From: Brevundimonas lenta
GTDB lineage: Bacteria > Pseudomonadota > Alphaproteobacteria > Caulobacterales > Caulobacteraceae
Length of the DNA stretch: 64,000 bases
Direction of reading: 5' to 3'
Assembly (NCBI RefSeq): GCF_014196335.1
Contig: NZ_JACIDM010000001.1
Coordinates: 186,001-250,000, forward strand
This document shows positions 53,416 through 62,230 of the stretch, piece by piece. How positions within the stretch are numbered: position 1 is the first letter of the stretch; every line of letters begins with the position of its first letter. Under the pieces are notes generated by a model. That model had not been told where the DNA came from. It saw nothing but the letters and a program-made list of their open reading frames with translations, and did no database searches. A program made the position numbers and the translations under genes.

Positions 53416-56400
53416 ATGCTCACCGCAGGACCTTCGGCTCGAGACACCACTCTAGAACGTTGCAAGGAGCCACTGCAGCTTGTAGCCAATTTAACGGGTC
53501 AGGGCGAAGTCGCGCCGGCCGAGTCGCGCGAGGAACTCTTGGCCACCGTTCCTCCCCCTCCTATCGGTCCGAACCTGCCTGGAGCTTTACGAGAAGAGCG
53601 CGCCCTCGCCGCTCTGGCGGGTCTGGACCGCATCCAGCGGGCGTGGGCGCGCACCCGCGCAAGCGCCGGGGGTTTCACCGCCTTGGCCGGCTTCGACTAC
53701 CAGATCGCGCAGACCCTGCATCGGATCATTCGTTCCGAAGCGCTCGGCGAGGGCTTCGTTCTGATGGAGGCGCTTTCGGACATCGTCGAGAGCGACGGTG
53801 GCGGACTGATCGTGTCGCAGATCAAACGGACCCTATCGTCAGGCGCGGTGATCAAGGCCTTGGAGGAACTGTGGAGCATCGATGCGCTGACGCGGAAAGA
53901 GGCACCTGAGATTCTCGACCTGGTCCGCTTCCAAGTCCAGGGCGCGCGTAGCGAGTTGAGCAACATTGCCGGCACGATTAAGCGCTGGACCCCGGCCGGC
54001 GCATTCAATGCGGCCGAGCTGACGGCGTTCAAGGGGCGGCTCACGACCAGCGTGTCTGCAGCTCCCCGTTTGGAGGCGATCCGGCTCCTTATCGAGGAGT
54101 TCTCCGACAGCAGCGCGCAGAGTACGGTGGACGAGTTTTCAGGACGCCTGCTGCGCGCGGAGAACCCTGCCCTTGTTGCGGCCGCCGTGGACGATTTCCG
54201 GCTGCATCTTTCGGGTCTGCGCGCCACAGCAGCTCAGCGCAAGCGGGACTTCAGGATCTGGGGCGCCGACGACCGGGCACCCGTCGTGGTGGAGCTAGAA
54301 CCGAATCTGCGGGAAGCCGTGAGGATCGGCGAGCGCCTCGGTATCCCAGACCTCGTCGCGGGTCGCCTCGCCCGCCGCCGCGTCTATGCGCAAGTCCATC
54401 AGGCGGCCGAAGCTTGGCTGTCCGACATTCCGCCGGCCACGGAGAAGCTGCCGTGCTTCTGGGTCGGGGGGCGTTCCGGGGCCGGCAAGAGCGCAGCCCT
54501 GCTGCATCTGCTCGCCAGCCTTCACCATGAAAACCCTGAGCGTGTCATACTGTGGCTCGGCTCCCGGCCGGAACGGTTGAGCGAGGCGGTCGCCCGCTTC
54601 CGCGATACCGCCCTCGCGGGGCGTCAAATCATCGTGGCGCTGGACGATCCACTTGCACCGTCCCGCCAGGACGCATTCGCCGAAGCCGCTCAGAACGCGA
54701 GCGAGGAATGGTCCAGGATTTCGGGACAAGCGACGACCGAGCCCTTGCTGCCGCCTGTTATCGTCGCCTGCGGCCCGTCGGAACAGCGGGAATACGGCGA
54801 GGAAAATCTGTTCGCTGAGTTGGACATTCACCCCTTCGACCTGCCCAAGGAGAGCGTGGCGGACCTGAAGGAGCTCGCGGACTGGTATGAAAGCCGAACC
54901 GGTCGAGCCGCGCCGAACCTTGAGGGCGACGTGCTCCTTGTTCAACGCTTTTTCGAGTGGAACAGGGGGGAGATCCCCGATTTCGCCAAACGTTTCCGGG
55001 AGCGGCTGCAGGGCATGTCGCGACCCAACCAGTCGGTTACGGCTTTCGAGGTCGTGGCTCGCGTCCTCGCCTTCGGGCGGCTCTACACAGACTACCCGGT
55101 CATCGCCCTCGAGGCGGCCCGTGCGGCGGACGACGATCTTGCCCGCGATCTCGATCAGTTGGCCTCGGCCGATGATCACCTCTCCTTTCAGGATGAAGAG
55201 GGAGGCGTGCGCCTCACCCACCCCCACCTCGCCGACGCCATCTACCGTCAGTGGTTTGGGCGGCGGACGGACAGGCACCATCGCAAGCGGCACTTGGCGG
55301 ACGGCTTGCGAGGCGCTCTCGGCCGCCATGATCTTGCGCCCGAGATCAGGACGGCTCCGCTCTGGGCGATCGCCCGCCTAGTGCGGACCCGCTTCGGGTC
55401 CCGCGGCGTCGAGGCCGATCTACGGGAGCGCGCCGACCTCATACGGTCGGAACTGGTCGAGCTTCTGCCGGAAATCTATGCGGAGATTGTGCGCGACGTC
55501 GAGCCGCTCACTGATCTGCCGATCTGGGCGATCCTGGACAGCGATCTCGCCTTGGGCCTCAGCCCGGCGCCGAGCCGGATCCTGATCGAGACGCTCGCTA
55601 CGACGGCGGTTCCGGGTAGGGGTCTCCGTCTGACCTGCCACACGCTCCTGAAATATGGACAACCAACTGGCGGCATAGAACCGCTCGACGCGGTAGTCGA
55701 CCTGCTGGACCGGCTGGCGGAATGGCGGAGCGACGGCCGGCCTTGGGTCGAGTGGTCGTTCGTCGCCATCGACGCCATCCGGAACGGCGGTGGACCGGAG
55801 CTTGTCGATCCTCTGCTCCGCATGATTGACGCCTCGCCGGAATGGAGAGGGCTCAGGCGATGCGTGCTCGCCATGATCCGCAGGGGATCCCGCTTGGACG
55901 GCGAGCTCCTCGCGTCCGCCTGGATGGTCGCTACTGAGCCTCTCACCTGGGACTGGGGCGCAGTTCTCTTGGCGCTCGCAGAGGGTCCGTTCACCGAGGA
56001 ACAGAGGACGGTCCACGGGGCCCATGCCTACCGTTTTCTGGTGGCCAACCCTCAATCGCGGGATTGGGCGGCCGTCTGGAAGTTCCTCCACGAGCTCATA
56101 CCGGAAGACCGGGAGCGGTTGGTGAGCCTCGGGTTGGCGTGGCTGGGCGTCGTTCCGGGAGCAGTGCCCGCCGTCGACTCCGGGACGCTCGGCTTCGACC
56201 GGATGCTGGGCCTGCTGCTCGGGCGCGCAACGAGCGAGGTCAAAAGCAGGCTCACCGAGTTAGCACTGCAATGGCTGGAGGCTGCGGTCGATGCGGACGA
56301 CGGCTGGTCGTTCATCTGGACCGGCCTCTGGGAACACGGCGAGCTTCCTGAAACGCAGCGAGTGGATCTGGAAGCTAACGCCATACGACGGCTTGAGGCG

Positions 56401-58260
56401 GATCCGGAGCACTTCGGCTGGTCGTTCGTATGGAATCTGCTGGTCGCAAGGCCGGGCGCTGCGGCGCCGGAACAAATCCTGCGCCTCGGCCGCACCTGGC
56501 TGGACAGAGCCAGCGCCAGGCATTCCGGTTGGCCCTTCGTGTGGGAGACGCTGCTCAAGCAGGCGGCGACCGAGGAGGTCCGCCAGGATTTGGCGGAGGC
56601 CGGAATGGCCTGGCTGCGCGCCGGCACGGAGCAGAATGGCTGGGGCACTGTTGCGGGCGTTTTGTTCAACGCCTTCCCTTCAATGCGCGAACCGCTCACC
56701 GCCATGATGGTCGCCTGGCTCGAAGACGCCAGGCCCAGCCATCCCGGCTGGGCCTCCGTCGCCAAGCTGGCGCTGCCTCTTCTGCGAGACGACGTCGACG
56801 CTCCGCGCTTGGGCATCAAGATGTGGCTCTGGCTGCGAACCCACAGCGAAGACGCCGGGTGGCTGCCGATGCTCAAGGCTGCGAGCAGAGTCCTCACTCC
56901 CACGCAGAGGGACGGCCTGCTGACGGATGCCGCACGGCGCATGCAGTCAAGGGGCGCCCGGTTCAGACCCCAGATCGTGCGCGCGGTAGTCAAAATGCTG
57001 CCCGACGCCAGTCTGAAGACCCCGCTCCTGCAGTCGACAAGCGCGTGGCTGCCGGACAGTTTTGCACATCAGGACTGGACCATCGCCTGGCAACTCGTGA
57101 ACCGAGCGGACCCTCCACTCAGGTCGGCTGAGGACATGCTCGACCTCGCCACCCGATGGGGCGCGAGCCATGAGGAGCCTCCGACGACTTGGGGATTCAT
57201 CTGGCCCAGCTGGCGGTATTGCCTCATCCAGGCCGGTCGGCGCCGGGAGGTCGCGGAGTTGACCCCTCGTACGTTGGAGTGGCTCGTCAAGGTCCACCTC
57301 AGCCACCCGCGCTGGGACGCGAACTGGTACGTGGTTAAGATCGATCGCCCGGAACTCGGCCTCGATCCGGAGCTGCTCGCGGCCGAGTCGGCCTGGTTGA
57401 GCCAGGCCGCGCCTGAGCTGGACGCCTGGTCCAAGGTATTTATCACCCACCGCACCAAGGACCGGCGCTGGTCCGGGTCGGAGGCAATCTCGCGTAATCT
57501 CGACTGGTGGATGCGCACGGCGCCCCGTTCGCATCGCAACTGGGGAAGCGTCTTCGGGGCCGCGCTGGAAAAGTACGGACCGCTCCCGGACCTCTTGGAG
57601 GACGGTCTCGCCTGGCTGGACGAGAATGCATTGGCCGAGGGCTGGCCGGTCGTATGGAAGTTTCTGGCGCATCATGCTCCGCGAAAATCCGAGTTCTCCG
57701 CATCTCTCGTAGAGCGCGCGGAGAGGTGGCTAAGCCCGGCGAAAGCAGGGCATGATGATCTGCCCGTCATCCTCGGCGCGATAGCCCGCCACCGCCCCAG
57801 CGGCCGCCTGACCGCAGACGAAACCGGGATGCTGATCGACCGGTTCAATACGGAGCGAAAGCCCGAGCGGGCGCTCAAGCTCTGGAAGCTCATCCGCCGG
57901 TCCGGCGCGAAGGACATCCGAACGCGATACGCGGCGGACGCCCTTTGCCGGCTACTCAGATCGACAGCGCTGGACGGCGATGATTTTTCTGGGTTGTGGG
58001 CGGACACGCTGTCCGTCGATCTGGGCACCGACCTACGGAAAGAGGTTGGAGCGCTTGGGCTCCGCTGGTTGTCCCATGATTCGAGTCCGGAGGGCTGGCC
58101 GTGGGTGTTCCGCGACACTTGGCGCGGCTGGCCCGACCTGAGGGGAGCACTGAAACCCTTGGGCCACACTTGGCTCAAGGCCCATGGGCGCAGTTCCAAG
58201 GCCGCCCATGTCGTGCAGGCGCGTCTCTTCTCCGGGCGCGACCGGCGGGCCAAAAAGTAA
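53416..58260 (+). CDS. Avs-like defence protein: Cap4/DUF4297-type nuclease, STAND NTPase and Trp-repeat solenoid
   Basis: 1614 residues. Residues ~85-300: nuclease-like region with GFTALAGFDYQIAQTL, E118, D122 and Q135-x-K137, the D/E...QxK pattern of Cap4/DUF4297 dsDNases. Residues ~325-620: P-loop NTPase with Walker A GGRSGAGKS (K358), Walker B IIVALDDP (D410/D411) and a helical extension. Residues ~840-1600: an alpha-helical array of units in which a G-W-x-x-V-W-type motif recurs at 847, 884, 964, 1002, 1039, 1076, 1112, 1149, 1221, 1259, 1300, 1338, 1376, 1410 and 1561, mostly 36-38 residues apart. Nuclease-STAND-repeat architecture is that of Avs antiviral proteins, where the repeat part senses a phage protein. 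The start at 53416 lacks a strong ribosome site. Target and activity are inferred. Confidence 0.78.
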   Translation: MLTAGPSARDTTLERCKEPLQLVANLTGQGEVAPAESREELLATVPPPPIGPNLPGALREERALAALAGLDRIQRAWARTRASAGGFTALAGFDYQIAQTLHRIIRSEALGEGFVLMEALSDIVESDGGGLIVSQIKRTLSSGAVIKALEELWSIDALTRKEAPEILDLVRFQVQGARSELSNIAGTIKRWTPAGAFNAAELTAFKGRLTTSVSAAPRLEAIRLLIEEFSDSSAQSTVDEFSGRLLRAENPALVAAAVDDFRLHLSGLRATAAQRKRDFRIWGADDRAPVVVELEPNLREAVRIGERLGIPDLVAGRLARRRVYAQVHQAAEAWLSDIPPATEKLPCFWVGGRSGAGKSAALLHLLASLHHENPERVILWLGSRPERLSEAVARFRDTALAGRQIIVALDDPLAPSRQDAFAEAAQNASEEWSRISGQATTEPLLPPVIVACGPSEQREYGEENLFAELDIHPFDLPKESVADLKELADWYESRTGRAAPNLEGDVLLVQRFFEWNRGEIPDFAKRFRERLQGMSRPNQSVTAFEVVARVLAFGRLYTDYPVIALEAARAADDDLARDLDQLASADDHLSFQDEEGGVRLTHPHLADAIYRQWFGRRTDRHHRKRHLADGLRGALGRHDLAPEIRTAPLWAIARLVRTRFGSRGVEADLRERADLIRSELVELLPEIYAEIVRDVEPLTDLPIWAILDSDLALGLSPAPSRILIETLATTAVPGRGLRLTCHTLLKYGQPTGGIEPLDAVVDLLDRLAEWRSDGRPWVEWSFVAIDAIRNGGGPELVDPLLRMIDASPEWRGLRRCVLAMIRRGSRLDGELLASAWMVATEPLTWDWGAVLLALAEGPFTEEQRTVHGAHAYRFLVANPQSRDWAAVWKFLHELIPEDRERLVSLGLAWLGVVPGAVPAVDSGTLGFDRMLGLLLGRATSEVKSRLTELALQWLEAAVDADDGWSFIWTGLWEHGELPETQRVDLEANAIRRLEADPEHFGWSFVWNLLVARPGAAAPEQILRLGRTWLDRASARHSGWPFVWETLLKQAATEEVRQDLAEAGMAWLRAGTEQNGWGTVAGVLFNAFPSMREPLTAMMVAWLEDARPSHPGWASVAKLALPLLRDDVDAPRLGIKMWLWLRTHSEDAGWLPMLKAASRVLTPTQRDGLLTDAARRMQSRGARFRPQIVRAVVKMLPDASLKTPLLQSTSAWLPDSFAHQDWTIAWQLVNRADPPLRSAEDMLDLATRWGASHEEPPTTWGFIWPSWRYCLIQAGRRREVAELTPRTLEWLVKVHLSHPRWDANWYVVKIDRPELGLDPELLAAESAWLSQAAPELDAWSKVFITHRTKDRRWSGSEAISRNLDWWMRTAPRSHRNWGSVFGAALEKYGPLPDLLEDGLAWLDENALAEGWPVVWKFLAHHAPRKSEFSASLVERAERWLSPAKAGHDDLPVILGAIARHRPSGRLTADETGMLIDRFNTERKPERALKLWKLIRRSGAKDIRTRYAADALCRLLRSTALDGDDFSGLWADTLSVDLGTDLRKEVGALGLRWLSHDSSPEGWPWVFRDTWRGWPDLRGALKPLGHTWLKAHGRSSKAAHVVQARLFSGRDRRAKK
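55930..58220 (+). repeat. Coding tandem repeat, about 37-residue Trp-marked unit
   Basis: The coding sequence repeats roughly every 110 bases: G-W-x-x-V-W then a leucine-rich helix and an AxxWL helix. Copies are diverged at DNA level, so this is an old protein solenoid rather than a recent DNA repeat. At least 16 units are visible. Confidence 0.75.
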
Positions 58261-58262
58261 AA

Positions 58263-58287
58263 CCCTCGAAACCGGGGGTTTCGAGGG
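58263..58287 (+). terminator. Hairpin after the giant nuclease-NTPase gene
   Basis: A perfect 11-bp stem, CCCTCGAAACC (58263-58273) with 58277-58287, loop GGG, immediately after the stop codon. The following T run is weak, but position suggests a terminator. Confidence 0.7.
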
Positions 58288-58944
58288 CTTGAGAAGTTGG
58301 GCCAGAGCCCTGTCTGTAGCGCCTGAGCGCACCCGCGGGTTACCCAGCGGGAATCTTTCTCGCCCGGCAACTGCCGAAGACGATGAGGTCAGATGCCGAT
58401 CAGCCGGCCGCAAGTCAAGTCGCATTCGCGTTCGCGGCGAGCGCCGCCCCAAAACTAGCCGGCAAGGTTTCGACCGAAATCGCCCGTCTTCCACCACGTC
58501 GCTGAAGCCAGCCGGTCGCGCGAGGCGCTTGAGGTCGGGTGCGGACTGACGTTGGCCTCTGCCCGAACTAGCGTCGGGCCGCGTTCAGGTTCCCGACGAC
58601 CGGCGGCAATTTAGGATCAATGGCTACCGCGTGCCTGAGCCGCGCACGCCTCGGCACAGTCATCTTTGTCCCTCGAGGCTCGGATGAAGATCCAACCCGC
58701 TCGCCCGGCGAGCTCGACGCCATCGTGGAGACTCTACTTGCAGCCGGATGCGCCGCCCTTACCGGCTAGGGCTAAGGCTTTGCCGACTTTCGGCTCCCCT
58801 TCCATTGGCGGTGTTAGCGGCATTGGATGCTGGCTCTCCAAGCCTCGTTCATCCACACCGCGTTCCCGTTATGTTCTTGCACTTCGCATGGCCGCGGGCG
58901 TATCTGGGTTGCGGGGTCGGTTGGCTCAGAGATCGGAGCGGGCC
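58288..58944. other. Gene-free stretch on the island
   Basis: About 650 bases without convincing coding sequence. A long frame from 58666 continues into cassette protein 1 copy 2, but its upstream part has no conserved features. Confidence 0.4.
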
Positions 58945-59133
58945 GTGAAGGATACATCTGACAAACGCGCCGTGGTGTTGCGCGAGTTGCTGGCCGGCTT
59001 GGACCTTGCCAGCGCTGATGGCCGGGCCGGCATCATGGCCCTGCTGCGAGAGGTTGAGGCCGCGGCACCCGGTTCGGTGCCGATGATGGTAGCAAGACTC
59101 GAGCGCCACAGACTCAAAACGACGGCTCGCTGA
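58945..59133 (+). CDS. Cassette protein 1 (short helical protein), copy 2
   Basis: 62 residues from a GTG at 58945 with GGAGCGG ahead. Core LRELLAGLDLASADGRAGIMALLREVE matches the copy at 21331-21540. It is followed after 10 bases by cassette protein 2, giving the same two-gene order as at the TIR module. Unknown function. Confidence 0.6.
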   Translation: MKDTSDKRAVVLRELLAGLDLASADGRAGIMALLREVEAAAPGSVPMMVARLERHRLKTTAR

Positions 59134-59143
59134 TTGCCATCGG

Positions 59144-59431
59144 ATGGGTCGCAAGAACTACGACGCTTACACCGATGCCGATTGGCGGCAGGCGGCCTCA
59201 AGTCTGCGGGCGATCCTCGCCAACGGCTGGCCGGTCTATGCCGAGTGCGACCGGTGCGGTGTCCGTATCCGCGCCGATCTCGAACGCATCGCCCAGATCG
59301 CGGGCCCCTCTCGGAGCCTTTGGGGCGCCAAGCCCAGATGCCGATGCGTCGGTTGCCCGGGGCGAGTTACCTTCTACCTACACCCGCCGCGGGCGGTGTT
59401 GCCCATTGCGATGACGGCCCCGCCCCGCTGA
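59144..59431 (+). CDS. Cassette protein 2 (putative zinc protein), copy 2
   Basis: 95 residues. DADWRQAASSLRAILANGWPVY, Cx2C (CDRC), RIRADLERIAQIAG and Cx4C in CRCVGCPGRVTF align with the copy at 21527-21802; all four Cys are conserved. Likely zinc binding. It has a slightly longer C-terminus than copy 1. Confidence 0.68.
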   Translation: MGRKNYDAYTDADWRQAASSLRAILANGWPVYAECDRCGVRIRADLERIAQIAGPSRSLWGAKPRCRCVGCPGRVTFYLHPPRAVLPIAMTAPPR

Positions 59432-59589
59432 CATGCCACTGGGAAGCTCGCGAACGGTAACGACCGGCTGACCATTCAGGAATGGCGGGCTGAACCGCGC
59501 TGCTTCGCCCTGTGACCTTCTGCCCGCGAACAGAGACGGTCATAGGTCCCCCATTCGAGAGGGTGACCAGCGAAAATTCTGGTCGTCAA

Positions 59590-60021
59590 CTACGCGGAAC
59601 TGGCGGTATCGAGTTCGAACACGCCGCCTGCATCAAGCGAGGCAACGGCGCTGAGGAGGTTGATCTCCAGCATGTAGTCCCATTTGTCGTCACCCCAGGC
59701 GTCGTGGCAGATCAACACCCATCTGGGCGCTTTGCCCGTCACGACAACCCTTGAGCCATTGTCCTGGCCGGTATCGTGACGGGTATGACGGAGGTGGAAC
59801 CGAACCTCCTTCTTCTCATTGCCTGGCTTGGGGCCGAAGACGTAGTCGATGCCAAAGTCATTGGTTCGCCGCATCGTCGGCTGGTCTGGCTTCGCAGCGT
59901 CGCTTTCGTAGACCCAGACATGCTGGTTCCATAGGGCCTCTGGGTTTTTCCGGCCCGTGAACGACAACATTTGTCCCGTTTTCAGGGCGATGGGAAACGT
60001 CGGCTCGGGAAATTCGGGCAT
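59590..60021 (-). CDS. Hypothetical protein on the island
   Basis: 143 residues, no signal peptide. Aromatic-rich segments (WNQHVWVYESDAAKPDQP, GIDYVFGPKPGNEKKEVRFHL, APRWVLICHDAWGDDKWDYML) suggest a globular beta-rich protein. No family recognised. Included because the frame is clean and the composition protein-like. Confidence 0.5.
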   Translation of the reverse strand: MPEFPEPTFPIALKTGQMLSFTGRKNPEALWNQHVWVYESDAAKPDQPTMRRTNDFGIDYVFGPKPGNEKKEVRFHLRHTRHDTGQDNGSRVVVTGKAPRWVLICHDAWGDDKWDYMLEINLLSAVASLDAGGVFELDTASSA

Positions 60022-60206
60022 GATCGGCTCCGGATGTCCGACGCTGGGCTCGCGGTGCCAGCACGGCTAGGGATTACTTCCGAACGCCATGGATACGATC
60101 TCGGATCGGACGGCTGCAACCTAGCCTTGTTGAATACACCAAAGGTCAAAGCGTGACGTGAGCAGATCGCATTGGGTCGAGCCGCCTGCTGCACCATGGA
60201 AGGCTA

Positions 60207-60974
60207 TCAGGGACACCGTTGAGCGTCCGAGCCGTTTTCGAGATAAAAGGCTAGGCACCGCGCCTCCAGCGCGCTCGGGGAGCCGACCAGATGATCGACC
60301 ACGCGCCGATCCGGCCCCGTCAGTCGGATGATACCTAGGACTCGGGTCTGATCAGGGCTGATCATCAGGATTGCTTCATTGCCCCCGCAGTTATGCGGTT
60401 CGCACACTCCGCCCAGCAGGTAGTCTGCGCCGGCCATATAGGCCTTCCTCACCGGCACGGCCGTGCCCTGAAGCGTCCGCGCCCAGGGTCGATCTTCCAG
60501 CGGAAGGCCGCGGACCTGTCTGCGCCATAGCGTGAAGGCCGCCGGATAGGTCTCGGGCACGTCGTAGGTGTAACCCCGCGCGGCGGCGGCGGGGGGCGGC
60601 GACGCCGAGGGGCGAGACGGCACCGCTGCCGCCGCGGCGGCCAAGGCCTCTGGCTCCGCAGGCGCGCTCAATATCACCGTCACCCGCCCCGGTCGGGCGA
60701 GGTTCTGCGCCACCTCGAAGGAGACCGGCCGACCCGATGTCAGGGCTTCGCATCGAACGCGAAGCCGTTCATGGTCGAAGCCGGAGAAGATGATCTCCTC
60801 GACCCCCACGTCGCCGGGGAGACGTGCGCCGAGCGCCGACTGGACGTCCGCATGCGAACAGGCCTCCGGCGCGCCGGCGCGTACCAGATCGACGGCGGAC
60901 TGCGTTAGCCGCTCCCGCTGACAGCCGGCGACGCCGAGCACCGCCGCCAGTAGTGTGAAGATGAGCCAACGCAC
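60207..60974 (-). CDS. Lipoprotein with Ivy-like lysozyme-inhibitor domain
   Basis: 255 residues. Lipoprotein signal (MRWLIFTLLAAVLGVAGC). Residues ~25-115 are unknown and are followed by an Ala/Pro linker. The C-terminal ~120 residues resemble Ivy: AAFTLWRRQVRG, then YLLGGVCEPHNCGGNEAILMI with the CxPHxC loop that plugs the lysozyme active site in Ivy. It may protect peptidoglycan against lysozyme-like enzymes, including phage ones, but this is inferred. Confidence 0.65.
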   Translation of the reverse strand: MRWLIFTLLAAVLGVAGCQRERLTQSAVDLVRAGAPEACSHADVQSALGARLPGDVGVEEIIFSGFDHERLRVRCEALTSGRPVSFEVAQNLARPGRVTVILSAPAEPEALAAAAAAVPSRPSASPPPAAAARGYTYDVPETYPAAFTLWRRQVRGLPLEDRPWARTLQGTAVPVRKAYMAGADYLLGGVCEPHNCGGNEAILMISPDQTRVLGIIRLTGPDRRVVDHLVGSPSALEARCLAFYLENGSDAQRCP

Positions 60975-61218
60975 CTAGTCTCTCCTGATCAGCGACCGCC
61001 ACTATGAAGCAGGCTTCCGCGACCGCAATGTCGGCAAGCCGCCGCCCGCGGCGACGATCGGTCCACGTTGGATGTCGAGAGGCAAGCGCTGCAGCCGCTG
61101 GCGGCCCCGTCTCAAGCGGGGACCTGGTCCTTCGCGTAGCAAGGTGCCGTCGCGGCTGCCGACCAAGCGCACCGACCTAACCAGGCAGCAGCAGATCACT
61201 GCCTTGGCGTGGTGCCAG

Positions 61219-61782
61219 CTAGTTGCCTGTATGCTTCGGAGCAAAAGGATCGCGGGGGAGGCCCTCGAATCGCCGCCGTTCACGTTCTGCCGCCTCATGC
61301 TCGCGCCGCACGCCGACGATGCAGCGTCGCAGCGCGCTCACTCCATCTGCACTTCCTGTGAGAGAGAGGCTGTCCACCACCTGGTCGCCCAGATAGACGT
61401 CCAGAGCGCGTCCCGCGGCGACGTCGTTGAGAAACTCTGCTGGCATGTTCATCGCAAATCCCTTGCGTCCGAGCACTTCGACGCCAACCCCGCCCGCGCC
61501 GTCGTAAACATTGCCGTTCACAAGGACCGCGAGGCTTGGGTACTGCTGATCGGCGACGCTGGACCATCCGGCGTTTGTCAGCATTAGACTGCTGCTACCA
61601 TCCAATTCGAGTGCGAGAACCAGCTGAGTTTCACCTGGACCATCGAAGTCCTCCACGGTTAGGCAGCGGTCCGGAAAAGGGGCAGCGTCCCAATCACCAG
61701 CCCCGGTAGGCGCTGATGCAAGTACCGTACTGGGAAGCGCCAACGCGATCAGCGCGCTGAAAAACACAGTCGTTACTCGCAT
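61219..61782 (-). CDS. Secreted protein of unknown function
   Basis: About 187 residues from the ATG at 61782. Signal peptide MRVTTVFFSALIALALPSTVLASA. Mature part with two Cys and an acidic DFDGPGETQLVLALELDG segment, then an Arg/Glu-rich C-terminus. No recognised family. Confidence 0.55.
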   Translation of the reverse strand: MRVTTVFFSALIALALPSTVLASAPTGAGDWDAAPFPDRCLTVEDFDGPGETQLVLALELDGSSSLMLTNAGWSSVADQQYPSLAVLVNGNVYDGAGGVGVEVLGRKGFAMNMPAEFLNDVAAGRALDVYLGDQVVDSLSLTGSADGVSALRRCIVGVRREHEAAERERRRFEGLPRDPFAPKHTGN

Positions 61783-62230
61783 CCTATTCCGTCTCCATCG
61801 CTGTCCAGATACCGCCCATACCACGGCGGGCCTAGTAACACTGGTGCAGCCGAACGAGGTTGTCGACTGGCTCTAGCCTTTGGAACAGCTGGCAAAGTCG
61901 CCGCAGGGATTCTGGTCGATTGCGTCACGAGCTGGGTGCTCGCCTCTATTTGATGCCCTTTGCCCGGTGCCTGTTGGACCGCCCCGCGATTTCGGCCGCG
62001 GTCGCGCTCAAAACGCTAGGACCCTGGCGAAAACAGGGACGCTGCTCTTCGAGCATCCCTCGCTTCGTCGTTTGGAACTCTCCTTCCCCCTCTTGTCACG
62101 AGCGCGCGGCATTGCGGCCGTTCGCTAACGGCGGGACGATGTCACCAATAGGTTAGGCCCTCCATGCCCGTCTCGGTTTACTCGAGCCAGTCAGTTGGCT
62201 AAGCCTCGAGTGGGGTTGTTGGGGGTGAGA
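61783..62230. other. Gene-free gap upstream of the kinase gene
   Basis: 448 bases between divergent genes. No convincing short gene, tRNA or repeat was seen. Promoters of both neighbours should lie here. Confidence 0.4.

Noticed and set aside
53238..53909. 223-residue + strand frame overlapping the start of the giant gene
   Set aside because: Arg/Ser/Thr-rich frame-shifted shadow; the frame from 53416 has recognisable domains.
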